This document shows, piece after piece, positions 43,268 through 52,412 of a stretch of DNA of 64,000 nucleotides. The stretch is from assembly GCA_003298465.1 (NCBI GenBank), contig QNGA01000005.1:1-64000 (forward strand), read 5' to 3'. Both the position numbers and the translations under genes were made by a program. This stretch comes from a halophilic archaeon. GTDB lineage: Archaea; Halobacteriota; Halobacteria; Halobacteriales; Haladaptataceae. The notes below the pieces were generated by a model. That model was not told the origin of the DNA and searched no databases. It saw only the letters and a list, made by a program, of their open reading frames with translations. Position 1 is the stretch's first letter; each line of letters opens with the position of its first letter.

Positions 43268-44785
43268 ATGGCTAGGAGCCAGACGGCCTCCGCGCGCGAG
43301 GCGAGTACCGACGATACCGAACTCCTCGTTGTCTCGAACCGCCAACCGTACAGTCATGAGTACGGCGAGGCACAGGGGACCGGCGAGCGAATCATCGAAG
43401 TCGACCGCCCCGCAGGCGGCCTGACAGCCGGCCTTGATCCGGTCATGCAGCAGACCGACGGAACGTGGATAGCGTGGGGCGACGGTGACGCAGATACCGA
43501 CGTGGTCGACGACGACGACTGCGTCACTGTCCCGCCGGGCGACGACGGATACACGCTCCGCCGTGTCTGGCTCTCTCAGGAGGACGTTGACAACTACTAC
43601 TATGGCTACAGCAACCAGGTGCTCTGGCCGCTCTGTCACGGCGATCCCGGACGGATGAACGCCGAAGAGCAGTTCTGGCAGCGCTACCAGGACGTCAACC
43701 GGACATTCGCCGACGCCGTCGCTGAACAGGCCAACGACGATATGCTGGTCTGGTTCCAGGACTACCACTTCGGGCTGGCGCCGCGCGCGGTTCGGAACGA
43801 CCATCCTGACGCCAGACTCGCCCAATTCTGGCATATTCCGTGGCCAGCGTGGGATACATTTCATGCGTGTCCGCATGGCGCGGCGCTACTTGACGGCCTG
43901 CTCGCCAACGACATGCTCGGGTTCCACGTCGAGCGCTACTGCCGGAACTTCCTCCGCTGCGTCGACCAGTGTCTCGACGATGCGACGGTCGACTGGAATA
44001 CGAACCAGGTACGCTACCGCGATGACGAAACTGTCGTTAAGTCGTTCCCGATGGGCGTCGACTTTGATCGAATCGAGTGCTGTAGCGCTACCGACGCTGC
44101 CGACGCGTTCTGGAACGAGTTCCACGAGAGACATGGTCTCGGCGACATGCAGATCGTGCTCGGCGTCGACCGTCTTGACTACACGAAGGGTATCCCTCAG
44201 CGTATAGCAGCACTCGAACGGCTCTGGGAGACACGCCCGGCGTGGCGGGGCGAACTCACCTACGTCCAGAAGGGTATCGGAAGCCGCGAGCAAATTGACG
44301 AATATCAGCAGCTACAGAGCCGAGTTGACGATGCGATAGAGCGCGTGAACGGCCGGTTCGGGACCGACGATTGGCAGCCGATTATCAACGTCGAAGAGAT
44401 GCTGCCCACGAACCAGCTATACGGGCTCTACCGGCACAGTGATATTGCACTGGTCAGCCCGGTGCGTGACGGGATGAACCTCGTCGCGAAGGAGTACGTC
44501 GCCGCACAGATCGACGCCGACGGTGTCCTACTGCTGTCGGAACTCGCCGGCGCTCACAACGAGTTGGGAGAGCACGCACTGTCGATAAACCCCTACGATA
44601 CCGCAGGATTCGCTGACACTATCGAGCAGGCGCTCACGATGGACGATAGCGAGCGCGAACGCCGAATGACACGACTGCGTCACGATGTGGCGAGTAACAA
44701 CCTCTACTGGTGGATGAACGAGTTCCTCAACGCGGCCCGGACCCACGGGATCACCGACGAGCAGATAGTTAGTTCAACTGACTGA
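43268..44785 (+). CDS. otsA: Trehalose-6-phosphate synthase
   Basis: A 505-aa glycosyltransferase family 20 protein from ATG 43268. Motifs are LLVVSNRQPYSHEY, DRPAGGLTAGLDPVM, the UDP/GDP-glucose and Glc6P site residues in FQDYHFGLAPRAV and FWHIPWPAWDTF, GVDRLDYTKGIPQRIAALER, and SPVRDGMNLVAKEYVAAQ with the acidic sugar-nucleotide-binding region. It makes trehalose-6-phosphate, precursor of the compatible solute trehalose. No trehalose-6-phosphate phosphatase (otsB) lies next to it, so dephosphorylation must be encoded elsewhere. Flanked on both sides by the same TnpB element end. Confidence 0.94.
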   Translation: MARSQTASAREASTDDTELLVVSNRQPYSHEYGEAQGTGERIIEVDRPAGGLTAGLDPVMQQTDGTWIAWGDGDADTDVVDDDDCVTVPPGDDGYTLRRVWLSQEDVDNYYYGYSNQVLWPLCHGDPGRMNAEEQFWQRYQDVNRTFADAVAEQANDDMLVWFQDYHFGLAPRAVRNDHPDARLAQFWHIPWPAWDTFHACPHGAALLDGLLANDMLGFHVERYCRNFLRCVDQCLDDATVDWNTNQVRYRDDETVVKSFPMGVDFDRIECCSATDAADAFWNEFHERHGLGDMQIVLGVDRLDYTKGIPQRIAALERLWETRPAWRGELTYVQKGIGSREQIDEYQQLQSRVDDAIERVNGRFGTDDWQPIINVEEMLPTNQLYGLYRHSDIALVSPVRDGMNLVAKEYVAAQIDADGVLLLSELAGAHNELGEHALSINPYDTAGFADTIEQALTMDDSERERRMTRLRHDVASNNLYWWMNEFLNAARTHGITDEQIVSSTD

Positions 44786-44985
44786 TGGCACGGCTCGTGC
44801 GCCTCAGGTGGGACGACCACGTTTGGTCGGAGCTATCACGGTCTCCCGAGAGGGCAAGTCCCGACGAGGAGCGCATAAACCGGAGTACCGGCGACGGGAA
44901 ACTTGCCTCCGTGGGTGCGGCATAGCTAACAGCCCCACTGGAGGAATTCCACGGCTTCAGTCGTGGGAGGATGTCAACAGGTTGC
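44786..44985 (+). repeat. Second copy of the TnpB element 3' end
   Basis: From about 44790 the DNA repeats 42855-43015. The shared blocks are GTGGGACGA, CGGTCTCCCGAGAG (compare 42807), ATAAACCGGAGTACC, GGGAAACTTGCCTCCG and CCACGGCTTCAG-CGTGGGAGGA (hairpin 44949-44966). Only the tnpB tail and end are present. Together with 41970-43015 it brackets otsA as a direct repeat. Confidence 0.75.
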
Positions 44986-45005
44986 TCGTAACCGTGAGGG
45001 GAAAA

Positions 45006-45305
45006 TTAGTTTGCCAGCTCGGCGGCTTCTCTATCGTCCAGGTACTCCGCCTCCCACTCACGGCGTGCTTCAATCTCGCGCTGGCCGCGCCGGGTTAGCG
45101 TGTAGTAGTTCGTCCGGCGGTCCACCTGGCCCTTCTCGACGAGGCCTTTGTCTACCAGCGTATCCAGGTTGGGGTAGAGTCGGCCGTGGTGGATGTCCTT
45201 CTCGTAGTAGCCTTCTAACTCGTCTTTGATGGCAAGTCCGTGCGGTTCGTCCAAGCCGTTGATCACGTACAGTAAATCGCGCTGGAAGCCAGTCAAGTCG
45301 TACAT
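45006..45305 (-). CDS. PadR-family transcription regulator
   Basis: A 99-aa minimal PadR domain: MYDLTGFQRDLLYVINGLDE, HGLAIKDELEGYYEKDIHHG, RLYPNLDTLVDKGLVEKGQV, RRTNYYTLTRRGQREIE, plus a dimerisation helix. It resembles the copies at 39102-39458 and 57614-57985. The 3' end lies about 20 nt from a TnpB element end. Target unknown. Confidence 0.9.
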   Translation of the reverse strand: MYDLTGFQRDLLYVINGLDEPHGLAIKDELEGYYEKDIHHGRLYPNLDTLVDKGLVEKGQVDRRTNYYTLTRRGQREIEARREWEAEYLDDREAAELAN

Positions 45306-45504
45306 GTTCGAATCGGAGTTATGTCTACATGGTATTAGTTAAGCGCATGATAATGACTGATTCACCGAGTAAGAAGCCAATTGGACTGACGCATAGATTT
45401 CTTATACGTCAGTATTTCTTATATCTATCCGAAACTGATTGCCCAGTGGTCGCCGTCGAAAATCCCCAGCCCCTGTACTCGGCTGGGTTTCACTGATGGC
45501 CATA

Positions 45505-45516
45505 GATAATATAAAC
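45505..45516 (+). promoter_or_regulatory. TATA box of the UPF0058 gene
   Basis: GATAATATAAAC is centred about 29 nt before ATG 45540, predicting a transcript start at or within five bases of the start codon. This spacing supports ATG 45540 over the in-frame GTG at 45525. Confidence 0.55.
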
Positions 45517-45539
45517 GTACGGGCGTGACAGCACTAGTA

Positions 45540-45770
45540 ATGAAGAAACAAGAACTCATTCACCTCCACGGCCTGCTTGCCGAGATTCACGAAGAGTACG
45601 AGATACAGCGTGGAGAACCGCTCGACCTGTCGTCGTACAAGTCCATGGGCGTCGAACCGACGTCGATTCATCGGTCGAAGACGGCACATAAGAAAGCCAT
45701 GTTCGCTCTCGCGGAGGACCTCACGGGCGCGATGGACGATGAGCAACAAGTTGCGGTACACGCCGACTGA
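45540..45770 (+). CDS. UPF0058-family protein
   Basis: A 76-aa product, MKKQELIHLHGLLAEIHEEY, with SSYKSMGVEPTSIHRSKTAH and KKAMFALAEDLTGAMDDE. A paralogue of 35479-35715 with the identical first ten residues. Conserved His and Cys-free acidic composition; function unassigned. ATG 45540 is preferred by the paralogue's start and the TATA position. Converges with the DUF7344 regulator. Confidence 0.9.
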   Translation: MKKQELIHLHGLLAEIHEEYEIQRGEPLDLSSYKSMGVEPTSIHRSKTAHKKAMFALAEDLTGAMDDEQQVAVHAD

Positions 45771-45793
45771 GACGTAGTCGGCTTCGACCCTGC

Positions 45794-46390
45794 TTACTCG
45801 TTACGCTCGGTGAACGTCTGTGCGAGCGTTACAAGCGTGAAGGCGGCGACTACGAAACCGCCGACGGCGATCGCGGAGAGTGTCCCGACAAAGGGGAGAC
45901 CGACCGCGACGCCGCCGAGGAGGAGCGTCCCGAACGCCGAGATACCAAGATAGTATAGCGCCCAAGGGCGGTCATGCTCGTCCTCCAGTTTGTCGTCGGT
46001 GACGGCGTCAACTCCTTCGGAGATATCGAGGTACTTATCGAACTGATTCGCTAGCTCCGTTCGTTCGACTGTGCCCCGGTTCTGGTCGTAATTGACGACT
46101 CCTTCCTCGTCGAGTTTCGGGAGATGAGACTGATAGAGTGGAATATAGACCCGTTGGCGCTCGTCCGAGGAAAGCCTGGCCACCGTCGTGCCGTTCTCCC
46201 ATGCGGCGACCTGCTCGGCGATGTCGCGCATTTCCACCGGGCCTTCGTGCTCTTTCAGGTATTGAAGGACGTATCGACGTCGGGGGGTCTGGAGGAGATG
46301 GAAGACATCGTCCTGGGGGATTTCGGGCTCGGACGACGTCTCAGGGACCTGTTCGGTGGCGCTATCGGGGCGGGTTTCTGTAGCGCTCAT
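45794..46390 (-). CDS. DUF7344 winged-helix regulator with C-terminal membrane anchor
   Basis: A 198-aa protein from ATG 46390 (MSATETRPDSATEQ); a longer frame upstream is not supported. Residues about 30-115 form the DUF7344 winged helix (DDVFHLLQTPRRRYVLQYLK, YIPLYQSHLPKLDEEGVVNY, DQNRGTVERTELANQFDKYL). Two TM segments follow near residues 145-190 (ALYYLGISAFGTLLLGGVAV; LSAIAVGGFVVAAFTLVTLA). A membrane-tethered one-component regulator is implied; signal and targets unknown. Confidence 0.85.
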   Translation of the reverse strand: MSATETRPDSATEQVPETSSEPEIPQDDVFHLLQTPRRRYVLQYLKEHEGPVEMRDIAEQVAAWENGTTVARLSSDERQRVYIPLYQSHLPKLDEEGVVNYDQNRGTVERTELANQFDKYLDISEGVDAVTDDKLEDEHDRPWALYYLGISAFGTLLLGGVAVGLPFVGTLSAIAVGGFVVAAFTLVTLAQTFTERNE

Positions 46391-47076
46391 GACGATATGT
46401 ATATCGTCGACAAGAGGTAATAAATAGGTGACGCTCTCCCGTATTGTTGTGAACTGTTGTTGCAACTGCAGACAACAGTTAGCCACTGTCTAATATCTGC
46501 CCAGGAACCAATTGTAGGTTTTTTAATACACGTTAGGGCGGAGGGAGTCAACGATTGGTCGTTCGTCAAAACCCTCGAATTGGGACGCAGAAGGGCCATT
46601 ACAGACAGTACTCTCTTCCTGATTCCGCAAGCCATGGAACCCGCCAGAGTCGTTACGTCATCTACCAGATAGGATAGAAAATGTGACGATCGAATGCCGA
46701 CACGATCGGCGTTCGTTCTCTCAGTCGCGTACGCCCCTCAACGAGGACCTAGTCAACAAGTTCGCATCGAGCAACGCTTGTGGCGGTGGCCAATTCGGCG
46801 ATCAGTGTCGAAAGTTAACTCCTCTATAGTAATCATGGTACAGGGTGTAGGGGGGAATGCCCAGTGTGGTGGCTGGGTCCGATGGAGGCAAGAGGGCGTA
46901 GCGCTCATGACTTACTCCCCTCATGTCTTCCGTTACGTTCTTCGCCAGCTTATGCCATCGTCTCTCGTGACCAACAGTATTGGCTTTCGATCGTCCATCG
47001 ACGAATCAGTCAATGTACCCTCACTGGCCGCCAGCGCATACCCTCCTCACGGCCTATGAATACGGCTACCACCATC
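46391..47076. other. Intergenic region
   Basis: About 680 nt with only unsupported open frames. An interrupted inverted pair GAACTGTTGTTGCAACTGCA near 46450-46470 and the AT-rich GTTTTTTAATACACG near 46518-46532 were noticed. The right part (46840-47060) looks like eroded coding DNA without identifiable family. Confidence 0.4.
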
Positions 47077-47411
47077 TGTGAACTACCCCACCCTACTTGC
47101 TCTGTGAGGGTGGGGCGTCCTGCTTCAACGACGCGCTTTGCAGACACTGAATCAATGTCCGTCGGGAGCGCAGTCTCCACAGGCGGTGATTCGGAGCGTC
47201 CCTCTCCTACATTGTCGAGACCGCGAGACAGAATGTTCCACGACGCATTTACGTCTCTATCCGCTTCGAACCCACACGACGGACACGAATGCTCGCGCAC
47301 CCACAACGGTTTGTCCGTCTTGACGCCATACGATGCGCACTCCTTGGTCGTTCCTCGGGGGTCTACGGCAACGAAATGCGTTCCTTCACGTTCGCACTTG
47401 TATTCGAGCAT
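47077..47411 (-). pseudogene. tnpB: TnpB C-terminal remnant with element end hairpin
   Basis: From 47411: MLEYKCEREGTHFVAVDPRG, then the zinc-ribbon half CPSCGFEADRDVNASWNILS with the third catalytic Asp, and the variable tail SPPVETALPTDIDSVSAKRV ending in the hairpin CCCCACCCT (47086-47094) / AGGGTGGGG (47107-47115) and GTTCACAG. The first 70% of tnpB is absent; the first ribbon Cys pair reads KECASYGVK, so even the ribbon is damaged. Same element class as 34013-35299. Confidence 0.8.
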
Positions 47412-47498
47412 CCGCAGGAACGTTCCCCATGAAATCGTCTAGCAATTCCGTCGCGGGACAGGACAGTTGATCGCCAGTACGTTCGCCTTTGACTGGGA

Positions 47499-48584
47499 TT
47501 AGGCCTCGAACGGGGACTTCGACGCTTCGGGTTCGGAGCCGTTCAGGAACACGAGATTACCGCGTCCGACCTGGATTCGGGTTATCTCGTCGTCGTCCTC
47601 CATCTTCGATAGCTTCCGACTGACAGTCGACTTCGACCATGACGTTTCGGCGGTGATGTCGGCCTGTTTCATCCGGCCACCATATTGGATAAGTAGTGAG
47701 CGAATCTGTTCCTCATCGGTGAGCATCTCCTCGTCGGCGAGGTTCTCCGGCACCGTTGTCGCTGTCGCGGTGCTCTCGCGGCTGTCGTCATCCGCCTCTG
47801 CCATGGTCGGCTCGTCGCCTCTCGTCTCGGTCTGTTCAGTCGTTGACTCTGCGCTTGCGTCTCCGTCAGTGCTAAACAAGTCAGAAACCATCGTCGCGAG
47901 CGACGACAGTGGGCCGCTACTGGCCATCGACTCGTCGTCAGTCACCTCATCGTCGGTCGTCTCTGCCGAAATATCGGGATCGTAGGTCGGCGTTGTCGTC
48001 CACTCGGTACCGTCGTCAGTGACTTCGACGACGGTGTCAAACAGCGTCTTCAGCGTGTTGATGGTCTCCGGATCGTGGACGTCTGGATCGATCTGGTAGT
48101 AGCCGACGGCCCCGGCTGCTTGGACACGATGGTTGAGAATGTGTAGATAGCGGAAGGCGGTGTCGAAGTCGATGTACTCGAGCAGGACGGTCAGCGTCTG
48201 GACGGCGACAATCGGCTGTCTATCGTCGTTCGTCCATTTCTCCAGATGCTCGCTTAAAGGGACGATTATCTCCATGGGGTCGGTTGGGTCGACGACGGCG
48301 GTCGTGACGTTCTCCGGCGTCGACTCATCGTATGATTCCGACTCCGCCATTCCGCTGGCGTGGATGAACTCGGTCTTATGGGGAAGTATTCCGATATTCT
48401 CCTGCCAGTCGTCGATCCACTGATTCGGCGGCTGTGTATAGGTGACCGCAGTGAGATTCGATTCTTCGGGTGACGCCGAAGCTATCAGTTCCATACACGC
48501 CCGATTGCCGGTCGGAGTGAGGGGTGCAAGTACGAGAACGTTCGACGTACCCTTTATTTCCTGTTTAAGATCTTTGATTTTCAT
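47499..48584 (-). CDS. DUF7504-type (RecA/KaiC-like) protein with C-terminal HTH
   Basis: A 361-aa product. Residues 1-210 resemble the haloarchaeal DUF7504 domain, a P-loop-fold relative without an obvious Walker A (NVLVLAPLTPTGNRACMELI; PIVAVQTLTVLLEYIDFDTA; RYLHILNHRVQAAGAVGYYQ). An acidic Ser/Thr-rich linker follows. A winged helix at residues 300-345 completes it (DEEQIRSLLIQYGGRMKQAD, ETSWSKSTVSRKLSKMEDDD, and the wing EITRIQVGRGNLVFL). Likely a transcription regulator with a sensor-like N-terminus. It lies in a cluster of regulators at 45-52 kb. Confidence 0.8.
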   Translation of the reverse strand: MKIKDLKQEIKGTSNVLVLAPLTPTGNRACMELIASASPEESNLTAVTYTQPPNQWIDDWQENIGILPHKTEFIHASGMAESESYDESTPENVTTAVVDPTDPMEIIVPLSEHLEKWTNDDRQPIVAVQTLTVLLEYIDFDTAFRYLHILNHRVQAAGAVGYYQIDPDVHDPETINTLKTLFDTVVEVTDDGTEWTTTPTYDPDISAETTDDEVTDDESMASSGPLSSLATMVSDLFSTDGDASAESTTEQTETRGDEPTMAEADDDSRESTATATTVPENLADEEMLTDEEQIRSLLIQYGGRMKQADITAETSWSKSTVSRKLSKMEDDDEITRIQVGRGNLVFLNGSEPEASKSPFEA

Positions 48585-49030
48585 ATATCGTTTGTGCAGG
48601 AGAGATGGTTTGTTAGCAAGCTCAACAACGATATTTTACTTAGACATCTCCTCAATTGGACATAAATCTATTGCTTGTCTCATTTCTTTATCAACGTCTT
48701 TAGAGATACCTCCATCAGGGAGCCGACAGTGAGCTTCCCATCTACGCGTTCAGAGCGCACGGTCACTTGCTCCGGTCGTCGATTGCGTCGGGCCATCATG
48801 GTGATCGCTTGAGTAGTTGCGTCCTCGGCGTGTGACGAACGACCAGCTCCGAAGCTCCGAGACGTGTGTGGAGGGGCCAGGCCGTTCTCACTTTCATTGT
48901 TGGAATTATTACGCGGAGGTTGCTTTCGTTGTAGGGGAAACAGTACTACACTGTAAATACGGTGTGTTATTATTAACGCTATTTATTAGTAGCCCCCTTC
49001 AGCAAGAGCGCTTCCCCTTCATTTACAAGT
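48585..49030. other. Intergenic region
   Basis: About 445 nt between two minus-strand regulators. The AT-rich part near 48955-49005 (TGTGTTATTATTAACGCTAT) may hold terminator or promoter signals. No gene or repeat was recognised. Confidence 0.4.
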
Positions 49031-49678
49031 TCAGTCCTCATGACGGAGCGTATTACCGATGAGATTTGCGTGTCCGCGTCGGAGTCGCGTCGAAAGCGCG
49101 TTTTGGGAGATGTCGAGGACGTCTGCGACGCCTTCGAGGGTCGTCGCGCGGGGTACCTCAAAGTACCCTCTGTCGAGGGCAACTAACAGGGCCTCACGCT
49201 GTTTCGGCGTGATCTCGTACTTACCGAGCGCTTCGGGGTGACAGGAGTCATAGAGGCGTGTCAGCTCGTATACAATGTCGTGTTCTGAGCAGTGATCGTG
49301 GAACTGCGTCAGTGTCTGCTCGTCCGGAAACAGCATGCGTACATCCCACTCGGAATTGTCGCTGGAGGCTTCCAGTATCGTCGCCTCCACAAGCGAGACG
49401 GCACGCGTGATATCGTCGCTGTCTTGTTCCCAGTAGCCGCGGTATAACCGTTCTTCGTCGTGTTCTTCGAGCGTGACGATGTCTTGGATGGTGTTGTCAC
49501 GTTCGAGTGCATCCTCGAACGCCGAGAAGTCATCGCCGGCTGCCCAAAAGTATGGTGTGATCTGCTCCTCATCCGCGACGACGCGCTCAATCTCGACGTG
49601 AACGTCGGGGACTGCCTGTAGCGTCTCGCTTAGGACGAAATTGCGCGCAGGGACAGTGAGCTCAGTTAGGATACTCAT
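49031..49678 (-). CDS. Bat-type HTH regulator
   Basis: A 215-aa protein. The N-terminal sensor-like region (MSILTELTVPARNFVLSETL to about residue 150) is the part shared with the left-edge gene. The C-terminal HTH_10 domain reads KYEITPKQREALLVALDRGY then FEVPRATTLEGVADVLDISQ and NALSTRLRRGHANLIGNTL. It has no GAF/PAS domain, so it is the short class of bacterio-opsin-activator-like regulators. Function: DNA-binding transcription regulator, signal unknown. Divergent from the HalX response-regulator gene 227 nt away. Confidence 0.9.
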   Translation of the reverse strand: MSILTELTVPARNFVLSETLQAVPDVHVEIERVVADEEQITPYFWAAGDDFSAFEDALERDNTIQDIVTLEEHDEERLYRGYWEQDSDDITRAVSLVEATILEASSDNSEWDVRMLFPDEQTLTQFHDHCSEHDIVYELTRLYDSCHPEALGKYEITPKQREALLVALDRGYFEVPRATTLEGVADVLDISQNALSTRLRRGHANLIGNTLRHED

Positions 49679-49905
49679 ATCGCTCTTAGCCTGGAATATT
49701 GCTACAGCTTGTTATACATTTCGTCCCCGACCATTAGTCGTACTGATATGTATTCCTCTAACCGAAAAGCTTTTAGACAAATGTCCTCCATTCGTACAAT
49801 AGTTATAGACGGAGCACCCCCCTTTCATGAGCTGTATCAGAATGGAGGATATCGACCGGAGGACGCTCCCGTCTTCGGTGCGCAAACTGGGAGGCACTAC
49901 GCATC

Positions 49906-50520
49906 ATGTCTAACAAACCTACTGTCCTGATAGTCGACGATGAGCGCGCTATTACGGATCTTCACGCCCGTTGGCTGGAGGACTCATATGAGGTCCGAAA
50001 AGCGTACAGCGGTTCCGAAGCGCTTGAATCGGTCGACGAGTCGGTCGATATCGTTCTTCTCGACCGACGGATGCCCGACCTCTCCGGCCAAGAGGTTCTG
50101 GAGAAGATTCGCGAGCAAAACATCGACTGTCGCGTCGCTATGGTAACCGCCGTCGAACCTGACTTCGACATTCTCGAACTTGGCTTCGACACCTACATCA
50201 ACAAGCCGGTCTCGGATCCGAAACAGCTCCACGACATCGTCGAGTCGCTCGAGACGCGATCGACGTACGACAAGCAGGTTCAGCGACTCCTTTCGCTCGC
50301 GTCGAAGAAAGCGACCATTGAAAGCAAGAAAGACTCGACCGAACTCGGCGACAACGAGGAGTACGACGACCTGAAATCGGAGCTGTCGTCGCTCCGCGAG
50401 CGGCTCGCGAACACCGCTACTGACCTCGACGATGACGACCTCCGCGCGGAGTTTCACGGTCGCAACACCGCCGGTTCGAAGCTGGTCAACAGCACTGGTG
50501 CGACGAACGGCGAAAATTGA
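49906..50520 (+). CDS. HalX-domain response regulator
   Basis: A 204-aa product. Receiver domain residues 1-120: acidic pair D11/D12, phospho-acceptor D53 in VLLDRRMPDLSGQEVLEKI, and the switch Lys in TYINKPVSDPKQL. A HalX-type C-terminal helical domain follows (RLLSLASKKATIESKKDSTE, LKSELSSLRERLANTATDLD). HalX proteins lack a DNA-binding domain and their output is unknown. A PAS histidine kinase gene follows 124 nt downstream on the same strand, its probable partner. Confidence 0.92.
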   Translation: MSNKPTVLIVDDERAITDLHARWLEDSYEVRKAYSGSEALESVDESVDIVLLDRRMPDLSGQEVLEKIREQNIDCRVAMVTAVEPDFDILELGFDTYINKPVSDPKQLHDIVESLETRSTYDKQVQRLLSLASKKATIESKKDSTELGDNEEYDDLKSELSSLRERLANTATDLDDDDLRAEFHGRNTAGSKLVNSTGATNGEN

Positions 50521-50644
50521 CCCAGTCTCTCCGCCAAATCTATGACCGATCTTCGAGAAGTCCGCGCCGAAGCATGAAGGCGACTCGCGGCCACTCGACG
50601 GACGGAGGTGACGAAGCGACCGGACCGCTCGTCGGGGGCTTCGC

Positions 50645-52054
50645 ATGAACGAGTCGTCGCCGACGACGCTTCCGCACGACTCATCCGAGACCGAGATTCT
50701 TCTGCTCCTCGACGACGACCAGAACCGGAAACTGCTCGGCGAGTGGCTCACCACGGAGTACGACGTCGTTCGTCCGGACGGCGACGCCGTCGACGACTAC
50801 TTCGATCTCTGTATCGTCGACGAACCGTCGTTTCTCCGGTACGAAGACGACCTAGAGATCTGGACGGACGATGCCTCCCCGACGTTCCTTCCCTACCTTC
50901 TAGTGACCTCGGACAGGTCGCTGGCGTGTACGCCGGACGCCTGGCAAGTGGTCGACGAGGTCATCACGATGCCCATCGAGAAGAGGGTGTTGCGGGCGCG
51001 CATCGAGGGGTTGCTGGAGCGGCGGCAACTCTCGGTCGAACTCGAACGGAAGCGCGAACGGAGCGTCGAGCGGTTCCATACACTGTTCCAGACCGCTCCG
51101 GACCCCGTCGTCGTCCTCGACGCCGAGGGGGCCATCCAGGCGGTCAACGACGCATTCTGCGACCTCACGGGGGTCTCGCGAATCGAGGTCAACGGACGGC
51201 CGATAGAGGAGGTGCCGGCGTTCCCCAGCGACACCGTCGAGTCGCTGACTGCCGACGTGCGCGCCGACGGGGCCGGCCCCGACCGGTCGCCGTACAGCGT
51301 GGCGTTCACGGCGGCGGACGGCGAGACCCGCCACGCGGAGATAAACACGGCGCGGATGCCGAGCGACGACGGTTCCGAGGTCGTCGGTATCTTCCGGGAC
51401 GTGACCGATCACCGGCGCCGCAGGCAGGAACTCGAACGCCAGAACGAGCGCCTCGACGAGTTCGCCGGCATGCTCGCCCACGAACTCCGGAATCCGCTGG
51501 GTATCGCGCAGGGCTATCTCCGCGTGGCGCGCAAGGACGGCACGCCCACGGCCTACGACGAGGTCGACGACGCTCTCGTCCGCATGGAGCAGATGATAGA
51601 CGAGATGCTGGACCTCGCTCGCCGCCCCGAGACCACCGGCGACGAGGAGTGGACGGCGTTCCGCGAGGTGGTCGAGGACACGTGGAAGCGGACCGTTCCG
51701 CCCGACGCGACGCTCGTTCTGGAGGACACCGACGAGGAGATCTCGACCGACCCCGACCGGCTGAGCCAGGTATTCCGCAACCTCTTCCGGAACGCTGTCG
51801 AGCACGCCGGTGACGACGTGACCGTCCGCGTCGAGCGCACGTCGGACGGCATCGCGGTCGAGGACGACGGCCCGGGCATCCCCAAGGACGAACGCGGAGA
51901 CGTCTTTGAGAGCGGGTACACGACCAACGACGGCACCGGTCTCGGACTGACCATCGTCGAACAGATCGCCCAAGCGCACGGCTGGGCGGTCGACATCGAC
52001 GCTGCCGACGACGGCGGTGCTCGGTTCGAAATCAGCGGCATGGAGTTCGAGTGA
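50645..52054 (+). CDS. PAS-domain sensor histidine kinase with receiver-like N-terminus
   Basis: A 469-aa soluble product. Residues ~15-130 have a receiver-like fold lacking the acidic pair pattern (LLLLDDDQNRKLLGEWLTTE; DLCIVDEPSFLRYEDD; VITMPIEKRVL). A PAS domain follows at ~140-265 (RFHTLFQTAPDPVVVLDAEG). The HisKA has His279 in FAGMLAHELRNPLGIAQGYL, and the HATPase has N box FRNLFRNAVEHAG, G1 VEDDGPGIPKDERGDVF and G2 GTGLGLTIVEQI. No TM segments, so it senses an intracellular signal. Probable partner: the upstream HalX regulator. GC content rises from about here. Confidence 0.93.
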   Translation: MNESSPTTLPHDSSETEILLLLDDDQNRKLLGEWLTTEYDVVRPDGDAVDDYFDLCIVDEPSFLRYEDDLEIWTDDASPTFLPYLLVTSDRSLACTPDAWQVVDEVITMPIEKRVLRARIEGLLERRQLSVELERKRERSVERFHTLFQTAPDPVVVLDAEGAIQAVNDAFCDLTGVSRIEVNGRPIEEVPAFPSDTVESLTADVRADGAGPDRSPYSVAFTAADGETRHAEINTARMPSDDGSEVVGIFRDVTDHRRRRQELERQNERLDEFAGMLAHELRNPLGIAQGYLRVARKDGTPTAYDEVDDALVRMEQMIDEMLDLARRPETTGDEEWTAFREVVEDTWKRTVPPDATLVLEDTDEEISTDPDRLSQVFRNLFRNAVEHAGDDVTVRVERTSDGIAVEDDGPGIPKDERGDVFESGYTTNDGTGLGLTIVEQIAQAHGWAVDIDAADDGGARFEISGMEFE

Positions 52055-52115
52055 GGCCGCCGGCGACGCCGGTGCCGTCTCCCTCACTGGCAGTACCGCT
52101 ATCGTCGCGCCGGCG

Positions 52116-52412
52116 TCACCAGTCGGACGCTCGCCGTCGCGACACCACGTCGTCCACCCGGTGGTCGAACTCGGGGTCGGCTGCCGCGCCGCCTTTCAGC
52201 GCCGCCCAGGAGGTACACTCCGGGCAGGCGTAGACGGCGTCGCCGTCGCCCAGGATGCGGGCGAACTCCGGGTCGACGTGGTCGTTGTCGCAGCCGGGGT
52301 TCCGGCAGGCGAGGAGTCTGCTCGTCTCGTCGCCGCCGGGGTTCCACGCGGGCCGCGTTCGATACGTCTGTTCGTCGGCGTCGTTCGTCTCGAATCGGGT
52401 TGCTTTAGCCAT
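52116..52412 (-). CDS. Small zinc-finger protein
   Basis: A 98-aa product with four Cys in two pairs, CRNPGCDNDHVDPEF (C-x4-C) and YACPECTSW (C-x2-C), likely binding one Zn. The rest is charged and soluble. ATG 52412 overlaps the stop of the preceding zinc-ribbon gene (52405), so the two are co-translated. Function unknown; haloarchaeal genomes hold many such small zinc proteins with regulatory roles. Confidence 0.7.
   Translation of the reverse strand: MAKATRFETNDADEQTYRTRPAWNPGGDETSRLLACRNPGCDNDHVDPEFARILGDGDAVYACPECTSWAALKGGAAADPEFDHRVDDVVSRRRASDW

Noticed and set aside
12577..47115. A dispersed CRISPR-like repeat family
   Set aside because: The repeats are element-end hairpins of variable loop sequence, widely spaced, without regular spacers or cas genes.
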